A DNA stretch of 64,000 bases from Kuschelorhynchus macadamiae (taxonomy: Eukaryota > Arthropoda > Insecta > Coleoptera > Curculionidae): contig JAUTXW010000203.1 in assembly GCA_030620095.1 (NCBI GenBank), forward strand, positions 986,001 to 1,050,000. The letters run 5' to 3'. The notes under the pieces were generated by a model, which saw nothing but the letters and a program-made list of their open reading frames with translations, ran no database searches and had not been told where the DNA came from. Below, one piece after another: positions 21,200 to 31,423 of this stretch. The position numbers and the translations under genes were made by a program. Positions within the stretch are counted from its first letter, which is position 1, and each line of letters opens with the position of its first letter.

Positions 21200-23788
21200 G
21201 ACAGAAAAAACTCAGCTCATGGGGGAACACTGATTCTATCCCTAAATGGAGATTTCATGTCGGTATCTAAATATGATCATTTGTTAGCGGATAGCTCTTT
21301 TGAATTCTCTATAGTATATAATCAAAACCTTGATCTTTATGTAATTTGTATTTATAGATCACCAAACTCTGATGTACAATCATTTTTAAATAGCCTGGTA
21401 AGTTTGCTAGACAGCCTACCGATTAAAGGTAAAAAAATTCTATGCGGAGACTTTAATATTGACTATGCTACTGTTTGTGCCATCCAGAAATATCTAATTT
21501 CTATATTCGACTCTTTCGGTCTTTCAATGCATGTATCCTCGCCAACTAGAATTTCAAAAAACTCTTCTTCTATCATCGATTACATGGCGTCTGATTTTTC
21601 TCCATCAGAGGTGCAATCACAGGTCTATAACTCAGGTCTTTCCGATCACGAGGCGGTAATTTCCAGGTTTAGTTTACCTATTACGCCCTTACCAAGATCT
21701 CGCCATCGGGGCAGAATTTTCTCGGCCGCAAATTTCTCAGTATTTCATAATATTTGCTTTAACACCAATTGGAATTTTGAATCTGATAATGTCAACACAA
21801 ACTTCAGAACTTTTTTAAATAAAACTTTAAGTGCTTTTAACAAGGCCTTCCCGCTTAAGAATATCAAACCTAAGCGGCATAAACCGTGGACCACGAAAGG
21901 AATACGAATTTCTGCTAAAAATATGCGCTCGCTCTCATATATAAAAAAATTCACCGACTCCTTTCTTATTCTCGACTATATCTCTAATTATAGGAGGATC
22001 TACACTACTCTTATTAAGTCAGCAAAAAAATTACACTACCGAAAACGTCTAACAAACTCTAATAACGTTTCAAAAGAAACCTGGTCCATCATCAATAACC
22101 TCAGAAACAAATCAAACCCTGTGACTCAGATCTTGCCAGGGGCTAATGATCTAAATGATTATTTTATTAATGTAAGCAAAAATGTTACCTCTAGTATCTC
22201 GCCAAGTTTGGACCCTCTTTCGTTTCTCCCTCCTTCAAAAAATTTAGCTGATAGCTTTTTCTTAAGTCCCGTTAGCAACACTGAACTATTGAAGGTAATA
22301 CATAATATTAAAAGTAAATCTTCGTGTAGCACTGATGGCCTATCAATTAGAATATTCCTGAACTTGCCACTCCCAGTCATAGAGGCCCTTACAACATTAA
22401 TAAATGAGTCCTTTATAAAAGGTGTATTCCCTGATTGCCTTAAAACAGCTATAATTATTCCACTTCATAAAGGCGGCGAAAAAACTAACTCTTGCAATTA
22501 TCGCCCAATTGCACTACTACCAGTGCTATCAAAAATCATCGAAAGGCTACTGAAGAACCGTCTTATGCCATTTCTCCTGAAACATCAGATAATATCCCCG
22601 GAGCAGTTCGGATTTCTACCCAACAAGTGCACCAGTGACGCCATGTTCACGTTGCTTAGAGGCGTCTACTCATCTCTCAATAACAACCACCCAACTGCCT
22701 CAGTTTTTTGTGACTATGCGAAAGCCTTTGATTGTGTTAGTCATGAAATTCTGATAAACAAACTACATTTTTATGGAATTCGTGGTACTTCTTTAAATTG
22801 GTTCAAATCTTATCTTGGAAAAAGGCAACAACTTGTAAGGGCTAATGGTTCCGATTCTGATTGTAAGTTGATTACAAGTGGAGTTCCTCAAGGTTCAGTC
22901 TTGGGACCTATTCTTTTTTTGTTATACATTAATGATATCACGAACCTTAAAATTAATGGAAGAATCTCCCTTTTTGCTGATGACACAAGCATAACATGGA
23001 GTGATTTTGATACAACGTCTTTACACTCTAGTATCTCCAAAGACTTGGTTATAATTAAGGCTTGGTCCGATTCCAATATGCTTTGTTTTAACGTCGATAA
23101 AACGGTCGCGTTATCTTATAAGGGAACTTTACAACCACTTCAGGTACATAACAGCAATATTGAATACGTAGAGTCGGTTAAATTCCTGGGTTTAAATATA
23201 AATAGCAACCTAAAATGGTCTAATCATATTGACACCTTAACTAAAAAACTTTCTACCGCCTGCTTCGCCATTCGATCAGTTTCAAAAGAACTAGACGTTC
23301 CTTCTGCCAGACTTACTTATTTCTCTTTATTTGAATCCCACCTCCGCTATGGCCTTCCCTTTTGGGGCTGCTGTACCACCGAGCAATTTCGTAGTATTTT
23401 TATGCTTCAAAAGAGAGCCATTCGTTATTTGTTTGGTCTAAATAATAGAGCTCACTGCCAATACTATTTCAAAAAACATGAAATATTAACACTTCCTGCA
23501 TTATTTATTTTGGAAACGGTATGTTTGCTGAGAAAACATATAAACACCCTCCCAGAAAGGCCACAACATGTATACCCTACCAGAAACTCTAGGCATGATA
23601 TTTATCTTCCCATTCCTTCCACAGAATTAATAAAAAAATCAATTATTTACAACGCCATAAAACTTTACAACAATCTGCCAGTACATTTAAAATCTATCCC
23701 TATGCTTGCACAATTTCGAAAAAACACCAAAGCATACCTCATTGAGAGACCACTTTACAGCGTTAATGATTTTTTTTTCAGTGAGTAA
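21197..23788 (+). CDS. NLR-4B ORF2 (N-terminally truncated): endonuclease and RT
   Basis: An 863-codon open frame matching NLR-4A ORF2 from its residue 54 on. The seeming ATG at 21197 is flanking DNA of NLR-6 that happens to be in frame, not the original start. Only three residues differ from 4A in the shared part: R to T near the S-L-P-I segment after the endonuclease, K to R in N-F-K-T-F, and F to L near the C-terminus. GDFN, S-D-H, motif A K-A-F-D, motif B and F-A-D-D (residues 593-596) are present, but the N-terminal endonuclease segment with the catalytic Glu is missing, so target nicking should fail. It is a recent, dead-on-arrival copy. Confidence 0.9.
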   Translation: MDRKNSAHGGTLILSLNGDFMSVSKYDHLLADSSFEFSIVYNQNLDLYVICIYRSPNSDVQSFLNSLVSLLDSLPIKGKKILCGDFNIDYATVCAIQKYLISIFDSFGLSMHVSSPTRISKNSSSIIDYMASDFSPSEVQSQVYNSGLSDHEAVISRFSLPITPLPRSRHRGRIFSAANFSVFHNICFNTNWNFESDNVNTNFRTFLNKTLSAFNKAFPLKNIKPKRHKPWTTKGIRISAKNMRSLSYIKKFTDSFLILDYISNYRRIYTTLIKSAKKLHYRKRLTNSNNVSKETWSIINNLRNKSNPVTQILPGANDLNDYFINVSKNVTSSISPSLDPLSFLPPSKNLADSFFLSPVSNTELLKVIHNIKSKSSCSTDGLSIRIFLNLPLPVIEALTTLINESFIKGVFPDCLKTAIIIPLHKGGEKTNSCNYRPIALLPVLSKIIERLLKNRLMPFLLKHQIISPEQFGFLPNKCTSDAMFTLLRGVYSSLNNNHPTASVFCDYAKAFDCVSHEILINKLHFYGIRGTSLNWFKSYLGKRQQLVRANGSDSDCKLITSGVPQGSVLGPILFLLYINDITNLKINGRISLFADDTSITWSDFDTTSLHSSISKDLVIIKAWSDSNMLCFNVDKTVALSYKGTLQPLQVHNSNIEYVESVKFLGLNINSNLKWSNHIDTLTKKLSTACFAIRSVSKELDVPSARLTYFSLFESHLRYGLPFWGCCTTEQFRSIFMLQKRAIRYLFGLNNRAHCQYYFKKHEILTLPALFILETVCLLRKHINTLPERPQHVYPTRNSRHDIYLPIPSTELIKKSIIYNAIKLYNNLPVHLKSIPMLAQFRKNTKAYLIERPLYSVNDFFFSE

Positions 23789-24354
23789 GTCTCTTTAAAT
23801 TGTCACTAAACTCGCTTGTTTACTTAAATCTTTTGTGAGTCATGTCCTAACTCATAGCATAGAATTTTGTAAATCATTATATAGGGAAAAGAACTGTCGA
23901 ACATTCACTTAAAACTTAATTATTTTTGTTAGGTATTGGATTAAAAACAATTTAATTCTTTTTGTATACTACATTCTGCACTAGTTCAATATACCTTCTG
24001 TTTAACATCACAATTATTTGTATAACTATAATAACATAGAGTTTAAGGTCGCATAGTTGCAATTTTGATTTCAATGTCATCGAAATTATTCACCTCGTAA
24101 ATGTGTGTTTGTTTACTTTTATAAGGTTATCATGATTCATTTACTGTTTGCAATGTTATGCTATATTCTAACGTGTGTTTTACGATTTGGTAAATTGATA
24201 ATTTACATTTAAAAAAAAAAAGCACTGACCTGTCGAAATTATTTTCGATTAATGTTTTGATATGTCTTATTTTTAGGTATATTTTGCTTTGTCCATAAAA
24301 TTGTAGAATTTTTCTGCGGCAATAAAGCATACTTTTGTTTGTTTGTTTGTTTGT
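21200..24354 (+). mobile_element. NLR-4B: young non-LTR copy, inverted twin of NLR-4A
   Basis: Plus-strand copy of NLR-4 inserted in the NLR-6 endonuclease. It begins at the codons D-R-K-N-S-A-H-G-G, about 218 bases further in than NLR-4A, so it is 5'-truncated. It carries the rest of ORF2, the 3' UTR, AATAAA at 24321-24326 and a T-T-T-G repeat tail at 24333-24354. The tail unit differs from the T-T-G tail of 4A although the bodies are almost identical. The 5' junction shares A-T-A-T-G with the 4A sequence at that point, possible microhomology. Confidence 0.93.
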
Positions 24355-24355
24355 T

Positions 24356-24782
24356 ATTGAATTTATTTCTCAGCGACTCACAGGTATTGCAGAAAGACTG
24401 ATAACATTTCTGGTTAGAATTAGGTGGAAAATATACACATCCTAGTACCCAACTTGCATTGCCTGCTTTCGTCAGAACCCAAACAGCGTCGAAGTCGATA
24501 CGAGCAGGAGTAACAATCATAGAAGCCTGAATCTGCTCGAAAAACTATATATTCATTTTTAAATATTTTATTCTTAGATATATCCCCATTAAAAAGCCAT
24601 GTCTCAGTGAGAAATATTACGTCATAGTCGCAAGACATGACGCTAAGAGAAATTTCATTAATTTTAGTGCATAGACCCCTGACATTTTGGTAAAACATGA
24701 CAAGACTACCATCCGCTGAAAATCTGTCATTAGCACCAGTTACCACTTCTAATTGTGCATTGGAACGTTGAGGAGTTGACAA
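24356..24782 (-). pseudogene. NLR-6 endonuclease front half
   Basis: Minus-strand codons give V-M-F-Y-Q-N-V-R-G-L and I-F-L-T-E-T-W-L (catalytic Glu present). A frameshift near 24520 leads to V-L-G-C-V-Y-F-P-P-N-S, ending in C-E-S-L-R-N-K-F where the tail of NLR-4B begins. The Y-Q-N-V-R-G-L opening is shared with NLR-7, placing both in one lineage. Confidence 0.8.
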
Positions 24783-25979
24783 AAATTTTGCTGGCTGTTA
24801 TTATCGACGAAATCATTAATCATCTCCACACCTGGTGAGGATTGAGAGCGTCCATCAAAAAACAATTGAAAGATATACGAAAAAAGCTCAGATTTTGTTG
24901 CATAATCTAAAGCTCTGTTCCGTGAATTGGTTATCAATGGCAAGAAACATGCATTGGAACCGGTTAATACTAGACGATTATATCGTAGAAGGGGGCCAAT
25001 AATGAAAAGATTAGTGTTTTTTGTTTTCTCAATGAAATTGTTGATGGTGTCTTGTATTTTTTTTGCCCATAATTGGTTCATATATGCCGGTAAATAGCAG
25101 AACACAGGCACTTTTAGAAAAACCTCTACACAGAGAAATACATTCCCGCGAGAGGCTTTCGAAGTTTACCCTATCCAACTGTTGACAATTTATATCACAT
25201 CTGTTGACCACCGCATCTCCAATTATCAATATCTGGGGTCGTCTTTTTTGTTTTTCTAATTGTTGTGCTTTCGGAGTTGACTTTCTTTCATCTGGGTTCA
25301 TGACTGGTAACTTTTGTATATTTACCGCACTTCTTAGGTTACTTAATTCAGATTGGTACCAGTCATTGTCTACCTCCAATGTCTGTTTGATTTAAGTCGC
25401 CTAGTTCTCGTTTTCCAATTTTCTTGACCGTACCTGTTCATTGATAAGTTTTTCACTTAAAGTATTTTTTTCCTCTTCAAAGTTGGATATTTTTTTATTT
25501 AACATTAAGATTGTTTCGCGCGATTCCTTTAACTTCTCCTCAAAATGCTGCTCTGCCTCTGCATCATCTTGGAAATTCAGCGAATTTTTTCGATGCCTAA
25601 GATGGGATTCCTTTGTGTTAAGGGTGGCAATTAAATTTTTTATTTCTTGTTGATGCTCAACAAGTTGTTCATCCTTCTCACAGATACTCCTTTCATAAAT
25701 TTGCTCTTGGGACCTCAGAGCTTGATTCAGTGCCCCAAACCTTTCCTCAAATTCAGTGAGTTTATTTTCTTTACTTATATGATTTTCTTCACACTTCTTA
25801 GAATAATAAACTCAGTGATTTTCTATTACTTTGAAATAGCTTCTTCTGTTAATGAATCTGAGATGAAAGACGTTGCAGCATACAATACAAACTAGACAAG
25901 AAAATTCCTTGTTTACACAGCATTTGAAGCAAGCAGTCGACTTTTGCGATGAATTAACATTGCTCTCTTTGCCACTCAT
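24749..25979 (-). pseudogene. NLR-6 ORF1: zinc finger, coiled coil, SGNH-like domain
   Basis: ORF1 starts at ATG 25979 (M-S-G-K-E-S-N-V). A short zinc finger follows with A-C-F-K-C-C then F-S-C-L-V-C and C-N-V-F-H. After a stop near 25815 there is a long Glu/Lys/Leu-rich coiled coil (about 25800-25430). After frame changes comes a domain with I-L-I-I-G-D-A-V-V-N (25235), resembling the G-D-S block of SGNH esterases, and later V-F-C-Y-L-P-A-Y and N-S-R-N-R-A-L-D. ORF1 esterase domains are known in CR1/L2-type elements; here the block-I serine is replaced by Ala, so any activity is doubtful. Multiple frame breaks. Confidence 0.65.
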
Positions 25980-25985
25980 AACACC

Positions 25986-26839
25986 AAATTATTTATAAAA
26001 TTAGAGAAAAAAAGAAAGTAAACTCAATAGAACATATAGTGTATAATTATAATGACAGCTATTTTGAAGAAGCAATGAAATGTCAGACAAAACAAAAGCA
26101 AAAGAAAAAAAAACGTTAAAAACGAGGACACACGCTTCACGCCCAGGGGCCTGTCTGGATGACTTAAAAGACACAAACAAAGACCACTAAAAAAAAGGGA
26201 AGAAAGGAAAGAAAACAATAAGGAACAATTATTATTATTGTTCTATAAATTTAATATATTTGACGTTGTCTTTGCAAACAGACACCAATATTGTGCATTG
26301 CTAAAACTCTACTAGAACTGAATAATATAAATTATCTTATTTTAAAAAATTATTAAAAAAAATAAAAAAATGGAATTTCGCCTGACCCTGATAAATAAAA
26401 ATTTAGAGTCTTTTTATCAGTAAATTAGCATATTTAGTGGCAAGGCAGTGATAAATATTACTTTTTTATAAATGTTCATTCAGAGGATAAACTTTAATTA
26501 GCCTTCTATTTCTTCAAATAATAAGATTATTTGTGAGTGAATCACTTTGAAAATTATGAGGATACATACAGTTTTTTTCAAGTAACAAACCAATACTAGA
26601 CACATATTTTTTTAAAGTTAAAACCACTAAAAACGACACATATTTATAAGAAACACACATATATCATAAATCAAGATATACTAAAGTTGTTTCTAATAAT
26701 TTTCACTCAATAAAATGTTTATTGCATATTAAGCTCTTTTTTTTTTAAAGATTCATGGGTTGCTAATATTCAGGGGACACACGTTTTTGTGCTGCAAAGG
26801 GAGCTCGAAAATTGAATTTGAAAAGCTTCTGTTCTAAAC
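25986..26839. other. Spacer between NLR-6 and the Penelope-like element
   Basis: May include the NLR-6 5' UTR (up to about 26250). No coding motif recognised in the rest. Confidence 0.4.
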
Positions 26840-27770
26840 TAATAAAGGTTTAACAATGGGGAATTATGCAAAGGTACCTGATTGTTTAGTAATAGCCCAG
26901 ATGTTTTAAATTTATTAATTTCCATAATTTCGAGAAAATTGAGTTTCTTTGATTTTATTTCAGAATGAAGAAATATTACCATCGAATGTGTGTGATTCGT
27001 CTAGTAGATGCGTTGCGTAATGTGAATTATTTATATTTTTTATGTAACTAGTTTTATGTTATTTCATTATATTTTCAAAACATCTGCTGGTTTTATAACA
27101 TATTTTAGGACATAAACTGCACTGCAACATGTAAACTCCTGATTTCTTCTTTTTGTTTTGATTGAGCTTGTTATTTTTTACTATTTTCCCTATCCTATTG
27201 TAGATTTTAAAACTGATTTTTAACTCATTTCTAGGTGTTTGGACATTTTTGTACTCAATTTACCTATATGGGTTATGGTTTTAAAAGTACTGTGGTTGAC
27301 ATTTTTACCTTATGGAAGAACTTAACTGACTGCTTCTTTTATAAGATTTTTTAGCGATTATTTTATCGACAATATCTGGTTTTTCATTTTTATGTGTTAT
27401 AGTTATATCAAGAAAATTAATAGATTTATTTTGTTCTATTTCTGTGGTAAACTTAATTCCTGGATGTAAATTATTTATAAAGTTTAGGAACTGATTTAAT
27501 TGTCGTTCTGTACCTGCAAAACAAGTAATATCATATCATGCCTACGAGTACTATAAAAAATTCTTATTTAATGGATTATCATGTATTTTTGCTTCTAAAT
27601 TGTTCATAAAGATTTCAGCCAACAACGGAGTTAAGGACTTCCCATTATTAAACCCAACCACAGAACTTTTAAAACTATAACCATATCGGTAAATTGAATA
27701 TCAAAATTTCTAAATACCTTTCTAGAAATAGGTTAAAAATCAGTTTTAGGACCAACAATATGATAGTGAA
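26840..27770 (-). pseudogene. Penelope-like reverse transcriptase remnant
   Basis: On the minus strand, in two or three frames, are G-S-P and then L-A-E-I-F-M-N-N-L-E (about 27650-27600), T-E-R-Q-L-N-Q-F-L-N-F-I-N-N-L-H-P (about 27500) and I-E-Q-N-K-S-I-N-F-L-D-I-T-I (about 27430-27400). The order matches the Penelope-like RT: motif B, a stretch after the active site, then the N-F-L-D block. The Y-V-D-D active site region is damaged (reads about Y-D-I). The tail then reaches the A-T-H-L-L-D-E-S-H-T block at about 27010. No GIY-YIG domain could be recognised. Confidence 0.75.
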
Positions 27771-28120
27771 AAAACTTTAACTAATTTACATTACGCAACT
27801 CATCTACTAAATGAATCACACACATTTGATCACAATTTTAAAATTCTTCATTCTGACATAAAATCAAAGAAACTCAATTTTCTAGAAATTATGGAAATTA
27901 ATAAATTTAAAACATCTGGGCTATTATTAAACAATCAGGTCAATTTACATAATTCCCCATTGTTGAACCTTTATTAGATTTATTACTTGTAAATTCCAAA
28001 ATTTTTAATGTCTTGTTTTTGAAAAATATAGATAAATACCTCATTGTAAAAGAAACTTAAACTGTAAATTCCATCCAAAGAAGACACTGTGTGTTGAAAC
28101 AATTGTCATCGTTTAATGTA
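26840..28120. mobile_element. Penelope-like element with inverted partial copy
   Basis: A minus-strand Penelope-like RT and C-terminal region (27770-26840) lies head to head with a plus-strand copy of the C-terminal segment (27780-28000). The two arms share about 200 bases with scattered differences: the plus arm reads A-T-H-L-L-N-E-S-H-T-F-D and N-S-P-L-L-N-L-Y, and the minus arm the same with small changes. Inverted partial copies at the 5' end are typical of Penelope-like elements. Beyond 28000 the plus arm continues into a G-A-A-G-A-C...T-G-A-A-A-C-A stretch like their 3' untranslated region. It is clearly decayed and distinct from the non-LTR elements around it. Confidence 0.75.
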
Positions 28121-28259
28121 ATATAGTTTAAATTAAAGTTATAGACATTCTATTTAATACTAAACTATGACTAAGGTTAAAACAATTCTGAAAAAAAAAA
28201 GTTAAAATCGTCTTGTAGAGACAAATAAAATACTAGAACATCATCAATTTTTTAAAACG

Positions 28260-28496
28260 GTAATTACAAACATAGTAAGACATAAAACACATTCAAGGTC
28301 GAAGCAAATTTTGAACCTTTTTCTTAAACTCAAATGGATTTGCCTCAAAATTAAAATCTGTAGGCAGTGAATTCAAAAACCACATAAGATTATTTATTGG
28401 AGAAATTTTGCCGACGTTGATAAGGGCATAGTGAAGAGCAAAACGGTCACCATTTCTCATAATTGTTATTCTTGGTAATAACAGTACGAGTTGTAA
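28260..28496 (-). pseudogene. NLR-7 extreme C-terminus of ORF2
   Basis: The minus strand reads I-M-R-N-G-D-R-F-A-L-H-Y-A-L-I-N-V-G, then F-L-N-S-L-P-T-D-F-N-F, K-K-K-V-Q-N-L-L and a stop near 28305. This is the closing block of Jockey-like ORF2 proteins (compare N-R-I-M-T-Y-F-N and K-L-K-F-L-L in NLR-11). It abuts the 5' end of NLR-8 at about 28497. Confidence 0.7.
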
Positions 28497-30235
28497 TATT
28501 CAGCCAGTGCCTTATTCGTTTTTCTTAAGACCTACAACACCTGATGAGGTAAGTAGGATTATCAATATGTTGCCAATGAAGTACTCAACTGGAGTAGACG
28601 AAATTCCAATAACTATACTTAGACATGTTTCAAAATATATTAGTATTCCCATGTGCATGGTTTTTAATAATTGTATAGAAAGTGGTGTTTTTCCGGATAA
28701 ACTTAAGATTGCCAAAGTCATACCGGTTTATAAAAAAGGCAACTCCAATGATATTAATAATAATAGGCCCATATCAATTTTACCCATTTTTTCTAAGGTG
28801 TTTGAGAGAATTGTTTATATTCGAGTTTTGGATTATTTTCTAAATAACAAATTATTTTACAGTGGACAACATGGTTTCCTTCCAGATCATTCAACGATCA
28901 CTGCAATATTTCAGTCACTAAATTATATTCTGGAACAGATTGATAAGGGGCAATTGGTGTCTGGTATCTATTTTGATTTAAGTAAGGCATTTGATCTGAT
29001 TGATCATGAGTCACTGCTTCAAAAGCTAGAGTGTTATGGTATTCGTGGTGTTGCCAATAGATTTATAAGATCATATTTAAGCAATAGGAGAATGATAGTT
29101 TATGTCGGATATGGGGGCAGTAAATCATACTCAAAGTATAAGTCCATTTCTGCTGGAGTGCCTCAGGGTTCGATATTGGGACCTATTTTGTTCTTAATTT
29201 TTGCAAACGACCTAAACCAGAAAATTGACTTGACATCTTTATATCAATTTGCAGATGATACATCATGTATTATCTCTTCATCTGATAAAACTTTATTGTC
29301 ACAAAGATCCTCTAGTATAGCGCAGGGTGTGTTGGATTGGTGCACTAATAACAATCTTCTACTAAATACTGGTAAGACTGCCCTGGTAGTATTTCGGGAA
29401 ACTGGTCTAGAGTCTTTATATGTCACCATTGAAGGTAAGACATAAAACAGACGCATTCTGTTAAATTTCTTGGTATTACATTAGACAGTAATTTTCAGTG
29501 GACTGAACATGTTAATAATGTTTTGTCTAAAATTAGCAGTGCATCATATGCCATTCGTCTTTTGCGCCAGCAAGTTAGCATCTCTGTCCTACGTATATTT
29601 TATATGGCAGCTGTTCAGTCTATAATATCTTATAGTATTATGTTTTGGTACCGGTTTCATGCTGAAAATGCAAAAAGAGTATTTGTAGTCCAAAAAAGAG
29701 TCGTAAGAACTATTTTAAACTTAAAGTATAGAGAATCATGTAGGGGTAAATTTAAAATATTAGGGATAATGACTGTTCCCTCTCTGTTTGTTTATACATG
29801 TTCTTTATTTGTAAAATCGAATTTTAATCTATTTCTTAGAAATGGCGATGTCTCCAATGGCGTTAACACTAGGGATCAAAATAATTTGGTTATTCCAAAT
29901 CATCACACATCCCTTTTTCATAAGGGCCCCCTCTTAAATTGTATAAAGGTGTATAATGCTTTACCTACCAATATAAAATTAATTCAGGGAAAATATTCAT
30001 TTAAGTCCCATTTAAGGGAATTTTTAATTATGAATTTTATAGTTTGGATGACTATTTTAATGTATTACCTGCTAATGTACACTTATTGATTTGTTTGTTT
30101 TTTGTTTTGCTTTGTATTATGTATAATGACCTACCATATTATCTTAAGTTTCTTTTTTGTAATCTGTGACGTTGTCTATGTTCATTTTTGAATGTTTTAT
30201 GACAATAAAAGTATTATTATTATTATTATTATTAA
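28497..30235 (+). mobile_element. NLR-8: 5'-truncated non-LTR element with ATT tail
   Basis: Plus-strand element lacking ORF1 and the endonuclease, beginning at the RT N-terminus. It ends with AATAAA at 30204-30209 followed by an A-T-T repeat tail at 30212-30235. It interrupts NLR-7 between 30236 and 28496. There is no convincing target-site duplication. One frameshift at about 29445 is the only lesion I see in the RT. Confidence 0.88.
28507..30089 (+). pseudogene. NLR-8 reverse transcriptase, one frameshift
   Basis: The first 312 codons hold P-T-T-P-D-E-V, Y-K-K-G-N and N-R-P-I-S-I-L-P, Q-H-G-F-L-P, motif A L-S-K-A-F-D-L-I-D-H, motif B G-V-P-Q-G-S-I-L-G-P and motif C Q-F-A-D-D-T-S (about 29247), all undamaged. 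After a stop at 29443 the frame shifts and continues with K-F-L-G-I-T-L-D at about 29460, followed by an open C-terminal region ending at 30087. The catalytic core would fold, but the truncation removes the endonuclease, so the copy cannot move itself. Confidence 0.85.
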
Positions 30236-30476
30236 TAGGCGATAGAACTTTAAAGTTAATAGCTGACAGTAAATCAGTGCAGTCAATTCTGTTATTTAGC
30301 AATTTCAACCAGAACACAATGTAAGAATCATTCTTCGTGTTGCTAAATCATTTCAACCGATCACCATAAACAAAGTCTGACTTGTCAATACACAACTTAT
30401 ATAATAAGAAATTTACAAATTTATTCTATACACACTCAAGTTTTTTAATGTGAACCTGGTAGTACGGGGCCCAAAT
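30236..30476 (-). pseudogene. NLR-7 C-terminal ORF2 piece
   Basis: The minus strand reads M-I-W-A-P-Y-Y-Q-V-H-I-K-K-L-E, N-K-F-V-N-F-L-L-Y-K-L, L-L-N-N-R-I-D-C-T-D-L-L and I-N-F-K-V with two stops. NLR-11 has the parallel blocks I-W-F-P-F-Y-R-T-H-I, F-L-L-Y-R-L and I-Y-C-P-D-L-L. It is bounded on one side by the tail of NLR-9 and on the other by the tail of NLR-8. Confidence 0.75.
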
Positions 30477-30708
30477 CATAATAATAATAATAATAATAAT
30501 AATAGTTTATTTACGGATATTACAAATTTGCATAGATACAAACATCAATCCATTTTTATACAAATCAAATAAATAAATACACAGTAGCCTATCAGTCTTT
30601 TTGTCCGTAGACAATACTAACAAATAAATTACTAACACTCATATGTTATTTTCACATTAATCAACCCAGGTATAATACTTTGGTCCACTATCTTAGGTAT
30701 CTCAGACT

Positions 30709-31194
30709 CTATGCTTTTGAGTAATTGCTATTTAACGTTCTCTTAATTTTAGTTTTAAAGCTATCTAGTGATATGTTAAATATATCAATATTATATTCAT
30801 TCATTTCCCGACACATACGTGACAGGGGCCCATTGTATCCATAGTTAGTACGGTGATATGAAACATTAAATAAGTTGTGATTTCTGACAGTTCTCTGAGG
30901 GACCGATAGGCCAATCATATCAAGCAGCTCAGGAGCATCCACAGCGGAATGTAAGATTTTGTAGAAGAGTGTAAGGTCGAGAAAAACTCGTCTAGTAGAC
31001 AATGGTAGTAAATTGAAATTGAAAAATTGAATGGTGTGCGCGCGCAGGCGTTGGTTGTTTGCTTTGGAAATCTTGGTGAAATTAAATCTTAAAAATTCTA
31101 TAACATCCTGTGTTAAAAAATGTGGAAAAGCTGTGGAATATAAAGAATAGAATGCCCATAAGCAGAGCAGTATAAAATTATCTGCGGAAAACAT
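30709..31194 (-). pseudogene. NLR-9 C-terminal ORF2 piece beyond NLR-10
   Basis: A 161-codon stretch with V-I-E-F-L-R-F, R-R-V-F-L-D-L-T-L-F-Y-K-I-L-H-S, S-V-P-Q-R-T-V-R and S-Y-H-R-T-N-Y-G-Y-N-G-P-L-S-R-M-C, the standard C-terminal blocks of this ORF2 type. It ends at a stop before a 3' UTR with AATAAA. The front is shifted relative to the rest: another frame reads I-L-Y-C-S and S-I-L-Y, the expected beginning. It could be an independent truncated insertion instead. Confidence 0.65.
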
Positions 31195-31423
31195 TTACTC
31201 TCGCCGAAAAATTAACAAACTTTATTATAACCTACATAACCTATGTTTAATGTTTACAAGTGAATGTGTCTCGAAAGATTGTGGAATTTTCGGTAAAAGT
31301 TCTCATAAACTGAAAACTAAGACTAATTAATGTGTAGCAAAATGCTTAGTAAATTATTCACTTCGATTTAGTTTAAATGATTGACGAATCTGTTTACCTT
31401 CCAACCTTGCATCAACAACAACA

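Larger units (their letters stand above)
19690..25985 (-). mobile_element. NLR-6: old non-LTR element with SGNH-type ORF1, split by NLR-4B
   Basis: Minus-strand element running from an ORF1 start at 25979 through ORF1, endonuclease, the NLR-4B insertion (21200-24354), the rest of the endonuclease and the RT N-terminus (to 20262), then directly to an RT C-terminal remnant at about 20170-19780. The RT core between A-G-P-D and the C-terminal block is gone, so there is also an internal deletion of roughly 1 kb. The two halves of the endonuclease rejoin sensibly across 4B: C-E-S-L-R-N-K-F ends at 24356, and F-F-I-L-G-D-F-N-L-P starts at about 21190. No clear target-site duplication flanks 4B. It is dead. 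Confidence 0.85.

Noticed and set aside
26024..26218. Hydrophobic minus-strand ORF of 64 codons
   Set aside because: Low-complexity Phe/Leu-rich translation of A-rich DNA; no support.
30205..30510. ATT and AAT repeats as a CRISPR-like or satellite array
   Set aside because: They are the short 3' tails of NLR-8 and NLR-9, placed just after AATAAA signals.
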